From positions 1 to 64,000 of the forward strand of contig DATGLV010000003.1 of the NCBI GenBank assembly GCA_035293945.1: 64,000 nucleotides of DNA, in the 5' to 3' direction. The translations under genes and the position numbers were made by a program. Below are positions 60,816 through 64,000 of this stretch, piece by piece; the stretch's first letter is position 1, and every line of letters starts with the position of its first letter. The notes beneath the pieces are model-generated. The model worked only from the letters and a program-made list of their open reading frames with translations, was not told the origin of the DNA and ran no database searches. This stretch comes from VAZQ01 sp035293945 (GTDB lineage Bacteria > Pseudomonadota > Alphaproteobacteria > Rhizobiales > Xanthobacteraceae).

Positions 60816-61223
60816 TCACAGGCCCTTGAAGTTCATCGCGACCGACATGAATTGCTTGACGTCGCGCTTGGTGGCCATGTCCTTGGTGGCTGCTTGAAAT
60901 TTCTTGAAGTGATCAGTTCCGCGGTGGAAATCGAGCGCCGCCGCGTTCTCGTAGACCTCGAAGAACATCACATGGTGCGGATCGTCCTTTGCGACCACGA
61001 TATTGAACTCGCGACAACCCGGATCCTTGGTCGAAGCCGCGGCATTCTCCTTGGCGGCCTCCATGAACTTGTCGAACTGCTCGGGCGCGATATCGAGATT
61101 GATAGCATTGACGATGTAGGGGCTGGACTGGGCCGCCGCCCTGTCGGCGCGCAATGGCAGCAGCACAAAGGCAGCGAGCGCGACCACGCTTGCGGCCGAG
61201 CCGAGCATGAAGGTTTTGCTCAT
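60816..61223 (-). CDS. Exported antibiotic-biosynthesis-monooxygenase-fold protein
   Basis: 135 aa with a signal peptide ('AASVVALAAFVLLPLRADRAAA'). The ABM ferredoxin-like fold is seen in 'INLDIAPEQFDKFMEAAKEN', 'DPGCREFNIVVAKDDPHHVM' and 'FFEVYENAAALDFHRGTDHF'. Start ATG 61223 with GGAGAGAG upstream. Similar cytoplasmic proteins act on quinones or autoinducer-2; an exported one is less common. Confidence 0.75.
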   Translation of the reverse strand: MSKTFMLGSAASVVALAAFVLLPLRADRAAAQSSPYIVNAINLDIAPEQFDKFMEAAKENAAASTKDPGCREFNIVVAKDDPHHVMFFEVYENAAALDFHRGTDHFKKFQAATKDMATKRDVKQFMSVAMNFKGL

Positions 61224-61387
61224 CACGTCTCTCTCCATTTGGTTCTGCGATTTCGAATCGTGTGCCCGCCGATGCCTCGTGCGGTTGTGGCCGGCCACGG
61301 CACGCATATTGGATCACCGCGATGTTCGCAGCGCAATGGCGACGGTTGAAACGCTGGCTCTAGCCGCATGCGGCTACAGAGGCGCAT

Positions 61388-61777
61388 TCAGGCGCAGGTG
61401 ACCTCGTCCCAGCGCGGCTCGCCGAACGCCAAATAGTTGGACAACGCGGTCGCGGCTTGCGCCTGCGTGGCGCCGGATTGGCGGGGCATACCCTGGATGT
61501 CGAACAGGTACTGCAACTGCTTGGGCAGACGGCCGTGCAAACGCTTGACCGCAAGCGTCGGCGACATGCTCGAAACCTCCGCAAATGCGCTTCCGCCGGA
61601 GAAAAAGTTCGCCCAGCCGCAAATGCACGCCGGGGTTCCGCATGTCTCGCGAAAATGCCGCATGGTGAAGTTCTGAATCTCGCCGCGCTCGAATGCGAAC
61701 AAAGTGGCAATCAACGCGGTGCGCTCCACCTCCGAAATGCCGAGATCGGCGGCGGACAGGAACGAACGTGCAAGCAT
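61388..61777 (-). CDS. Conserved hypothetical protein with Cys-rich centre
   Basis: 129 aa, GAGGAG at a good distance from ATG 61777. The centre 'CGTPACICGWANFFSGGSAF' carries three closely spaced cysteines. The C-terminal part 'QAQAATALSNYLAFGEPRWD' is helical. I recall similar rhizobial proteins without a function. No signal peptide. Confidence 0.65.
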   Translation of the reverse strand: MLARSFLSAADLGISEVERTALIATLFAFERGEIQNFTMRHFRETCGTPACICGWANFFSGGSAFAEVSSMSPTLAVKRLHGRLPKQLQYLFDIQGMPRQSGATQAQAATALSNYLAFGEPRWDEVTCA

Positions 61778-62064
61778 GCTCTATCTCCTCGTGATCTCCT
61801 TGGCGTGCGGAAGCCCGCTGCAACCTGCAGCGGCTCTCTCCCTGACGGGATCCGCACTCGGTGGCGAGAGCCGGCATGCTTCCCGCGACGACGTCGGAAT
61901 GCCCGGCAGGAAGCCTCATACATAACGAGAGTCGGCGTCCAAGGGGAGCCCGTTTTTTCCCGAGCCGGACTGTGGCTTCTGCTGCAGGTGCGGGTTGAGG
62001 TGGGCCATGGAATCCGTGCGCCGGCGCCGCGACGCCCGGAATCCCCGGACGGTGCTCTCTCGCA
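61778..62064. other. Intergenic stretch, nothing recognised
   Basis: About 290 bp between two minus-strand genes. No repeat, terminator or promoter consensus was identified. Confidence 0.4.
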
Positions 62065-63171
62065 TCAGATGGCCGTAGACGCGACCTTTCCGGCGCTGGT
62101 TCGGACCTGCCAGAAGCGGAGGATCCGCTGGCTGCTCGCCGGCGACAATTTCAGGAACTCCTCCTTGGCGAATGCCAGGTCGGCCTCCGACATGGTGTGA
62201 TGCGCAAACCGGTTTGCCAGTATCGTCCTCACGGTAGGCCATTTCAGCCCTGCCGCCTTGCAGGGGACCAGCAGTCCGCTGCTTCGCGCGCTTTGCATGA
62301 GCGTGGCGATCAGATCGATCTGCGCACCAGAGAGCATCGAGAGCGCAGCCACCATTTGCTCATAAAGCCGCCTCGCGGCAAATTCCATGAGCGCGTCCTC
62401 GTTGAGCCGGCCCTCCTTCTTCATCTGCAGAATGGCCTGTTGCGCCTGGCTAAAATCGCGTCCTGCGGCCGCCTCGCGGGCGACCTCGTTGGAGATCTTG
62501 GACAGTACGCGTTGCACCTCTTCGCGGGTCTCGGCCGGAGCCAGCGCCAGCAGACGCGCACGCACCGCGTCGGTCGCCTTGAGCAATAGGTCGCGCAACA
62601 GTCGCAGCGGAATATCGAGGCGCAAACCGAGCTTCTCGGCCAGGCTCTCGTCGGTTTCCGCATTGCGTACCAGCCTGGTGAATCCCGTCTCGGAGAAGCG
62701 CGCGCCCGCGTTGCGCGCCAGGCGATGCACGACCTCCCGGTCACCACGATCGATCAGCACGTCGGTGACCGCCTCTTCGATCTCGTTCCGCCCCGATATC
62801 GCCAGAAGATGCTGCTGGCTTTTCGTTCCCGCAATCTCAACCAGATCGTCTGTGGTCAGCCGCGCCGATTGGGTCAATACAGGGCCAGCCACCGCAATTT
62901 CGTCGTTCCGGGCGAGCCGCTGGACGACCGCGATCGGCGCATTGTCGACCGGAGCCAAGTGGCCGCTCAGCTCGACGAGTGCCTTGGTTTCGATGCGCTT
63001 GATGAGATGGCAGAGCACGTCATCGAAGACGCCGACCTGCGCCTCGTTAAGGCGATCAGCCTCGCCGAGAAACAACTGGGTCACACGCCGCAGCGTTTCG
63101 ACCCGCTTTTCCGACGATCCGCTCGCGATCGCTTCTTCGAGCTGGAGGATCAAGGACTGCTGGGTGTGCAT
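62065..63171 (-). CDS. DUF2336 domain protein
   Basis: 368 aa from ATG 63171. The helical-repeat body 'LFLGEADRLNEAQVGVFDDV' then 'LCHLIKRIETKALVELSGHL' and 'RLARNDEIAVAGPVL' is typical of DUF2336 proteins, which are HEAT-like and found in alphaproteobacteria. It probably is a protein-interaction scaffold. Cytoplasmic; no signal peptide. Function unknown. Confidence 0.8.
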   Translation of the reverse strand: MHTQQSLILQLEEAIASGSSEKRVETLRRVTQLFLGEADRLNEAQVGVFDDVLCHLIKRIETKALVELSGHLAPVDNAPIAVVQRLARNDEIAVAGPVLTQSARLTTDDLVEIAGTKSQQHLLAISGRNEIEEAVTDVLIDRGDREVVHRLARNAGARFSETGFTRLVRNAETDESLAEKLGLRLDIPLRLLRDLLLKATDAVRARLLALAPAETREEVQRVLSKISNEVAREAAAGRDFSQAQQAILQMKKEGRLNEDALMEFAARRLYEQMVAALSMLSGAQIDLIATLMQSARSSGLLVPCKAAGLKWPTVRTILANRFAHHTMSEADLAFAKEEFLKLSPASSQRILRFWQVRTSAGKVASTAI

Positions 63172-63488
63172 CGCGCCGTTCCGTGCCGTTGAGCTGTCAT
63201 TCTTGGGCGCCGGCAACGGGCTGAAAATCTACTGTGCACAGCTTAGCCAAGCGTAAACACCTGCGGTTGCGCGAGAGGGATGTCGCCGATGCGAGACGAC
63301 AGCCACGACCGGGGAGAGCGAGATGCCCGAACACGAATGCATGACGCCGACAGAGCGCCGTGCAACGGCGTTCCGGGGCTGCCGTGCTTTGAGCTTTTGA
63401 TTACCACGACCCGCAAAAGCTCTTGCGGGTTGGAAGCCATTAACGGGGGGAGCGCATCGTGGCCATGAACCTGAGTGGGGAGGCATCG

Positions 63489-63818
63489 ATGGCCCAGGTA
63501 TGGCTGAGCTTTGAAGAGATCCAGGAACTGTTCCACTGCGATGCGGCTGACGCCCGCAGGCGAGTGGTCGCAAACCAGTGGGAACGCCGCAGATGCGGTG
63601 ACGGCTTGGTCCGAGCGCAAGTGCCGCCCGACGTTGCTCATCAATTCTTCGCGGCGCGCTATTGGGGTCAGCCGCAGTCGGAGCCTCGGCGGGAGCCGGC
63701 CAGCGAATTCGAGGCCGCAATGCGGACGCTATGCCATGTCTTCGCCGCCGAGGCCGACCCCCTCGCGGGCCCGGAGCGGGCGGAGAACGCGGACGCGCAG
63801 GTTCGTACGGCGGCGTGA
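63489..63818 (+). CDS. Small hypothetical protein
   Basis: 109 aa from ATG 63489, where GGGGAGG lies 7 nt upstream; GTG 63459 and ATG 63465 are alternatives. The N-terminus 'AQVWLSFEEIQELFHCDAAD' looks like a helix-turn-helix or excisionase-like fold. The C-terminal half is acidic. No family can be named. Confidence 0.55.
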   Translation: MAQVWLSFEEIQELFHCDAADARRRVVANQWERRRCGDGLVRAQVPPDVAHQFFAARYWGQPQSEPRREPASEFEAAMRTLCHVFAAEADPLAGPERAENADAQVRTAA

Positions 63819-64000
63819 CGTGCGCTTGCTCGGGGCGGCTGGCGGGCCGAAAGGTGCATTGACCGGGGCGTGGGCATTTCCGCGAAACGGTGGCCGCTGG
63901 CTGATCCGTCTCGATATACTGGAGGACTTGGGAGCCCCACGACGGTAGGGCTCAACTGCCAAAACAAGTGCGCGGGCCGATGCTCCTTCCCGTCTTGATT
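63819..64000. other. Window end, nothing recognised
   Basis: 182 bp with no open frame that has a start and a ribosome-binding site, and no repeat. Confidence 0.4.

Overview
The window is a chromosomal segment of a high-GC alphaproteobacterium, most likely Hyphomicrobiales (Bradyrhizobiaceae/Xanthobacteraceae-like). The grounds are the gene content (serC-serA-purA order, RpoH, DUF1236, DUF1488, DUF2336, an HWE-family kinase, EcfG-type promoters, a CtrA box) and several families of GC-rich intergenic palindromes typical of that order. No phage, insertion sequence, integrase, rRNA or CRISPR array was seen. One tRNA is present: tRNA-Glu with anticodon CTC.

Layout. 0-6 kb: a branched-chain amino-acid-type ABC importer (solute-binding protein, livF, livG, livM, livH), interrupted by an opposite-strand FkbM methyltransferase gene. 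6-24.5 kb: a mosaic of catabolic and redox genes (cupin, 3-hydroxyisobutyrate dehydrogenase family, HbpS/GlcG, M24 peptidase-like, compact PEP-synthase-like dikinase, D-2-hydroxyacid dehydrogenase, LLM flavin oxidoreductase, MscS-type channel, iron-sulfur/molybdopterin oxidoreductase pair, orphan SsuA-like protein, cyclase, aroE). It contains several decayed pieces: an internally deleted restriction-modification gene, a frameshifted small gene, a duplicated oxidoreductase 5' end and a duplicated LLM 3' end. 24.5-36.3 kb: envelope functions (paired small exported proteins, OmpA-like protein, GT4 glycosyltransferase plus LpxH-like phosphoesterase, a multi-spanning UPF0104-type protein, two outer-membrane beta-barrels), with lldD-like and glmM genes. 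36.4-46.9 kb: core housekeeping (serC, serA, purA, rpoH, rluD, tRNA-Glu). 47-56 kb: a stress-response neighbourhood. 56-64 kb: exported enzymes and small conserved proteins of unknown role.

The most interesting signal is in 47-54 kb. Four sequences match the EcfG general-stress promoter consensus (GGAAC, 16-17 bp spacer, CGTT), each upstream of a gene in the right orientation. Two are back-to-back between csbD and an HWE histidine kinase, one precedes a small protein resembling the anti-sigma factor NepR, and one precedes a DUF1236 gene. Two weaker matches precede other small genes. This looks like a local cluster of the PhyR-NepR-EcfG regulon in which a kinase and a NepR-like protein are themselves targets, which would form feedback loops. 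A Phd/YefM-PIN toxin-antitoxin pair with its own palindromic operator sits between them.

All functions are assigned from motifs and family memory. No database search was possible.
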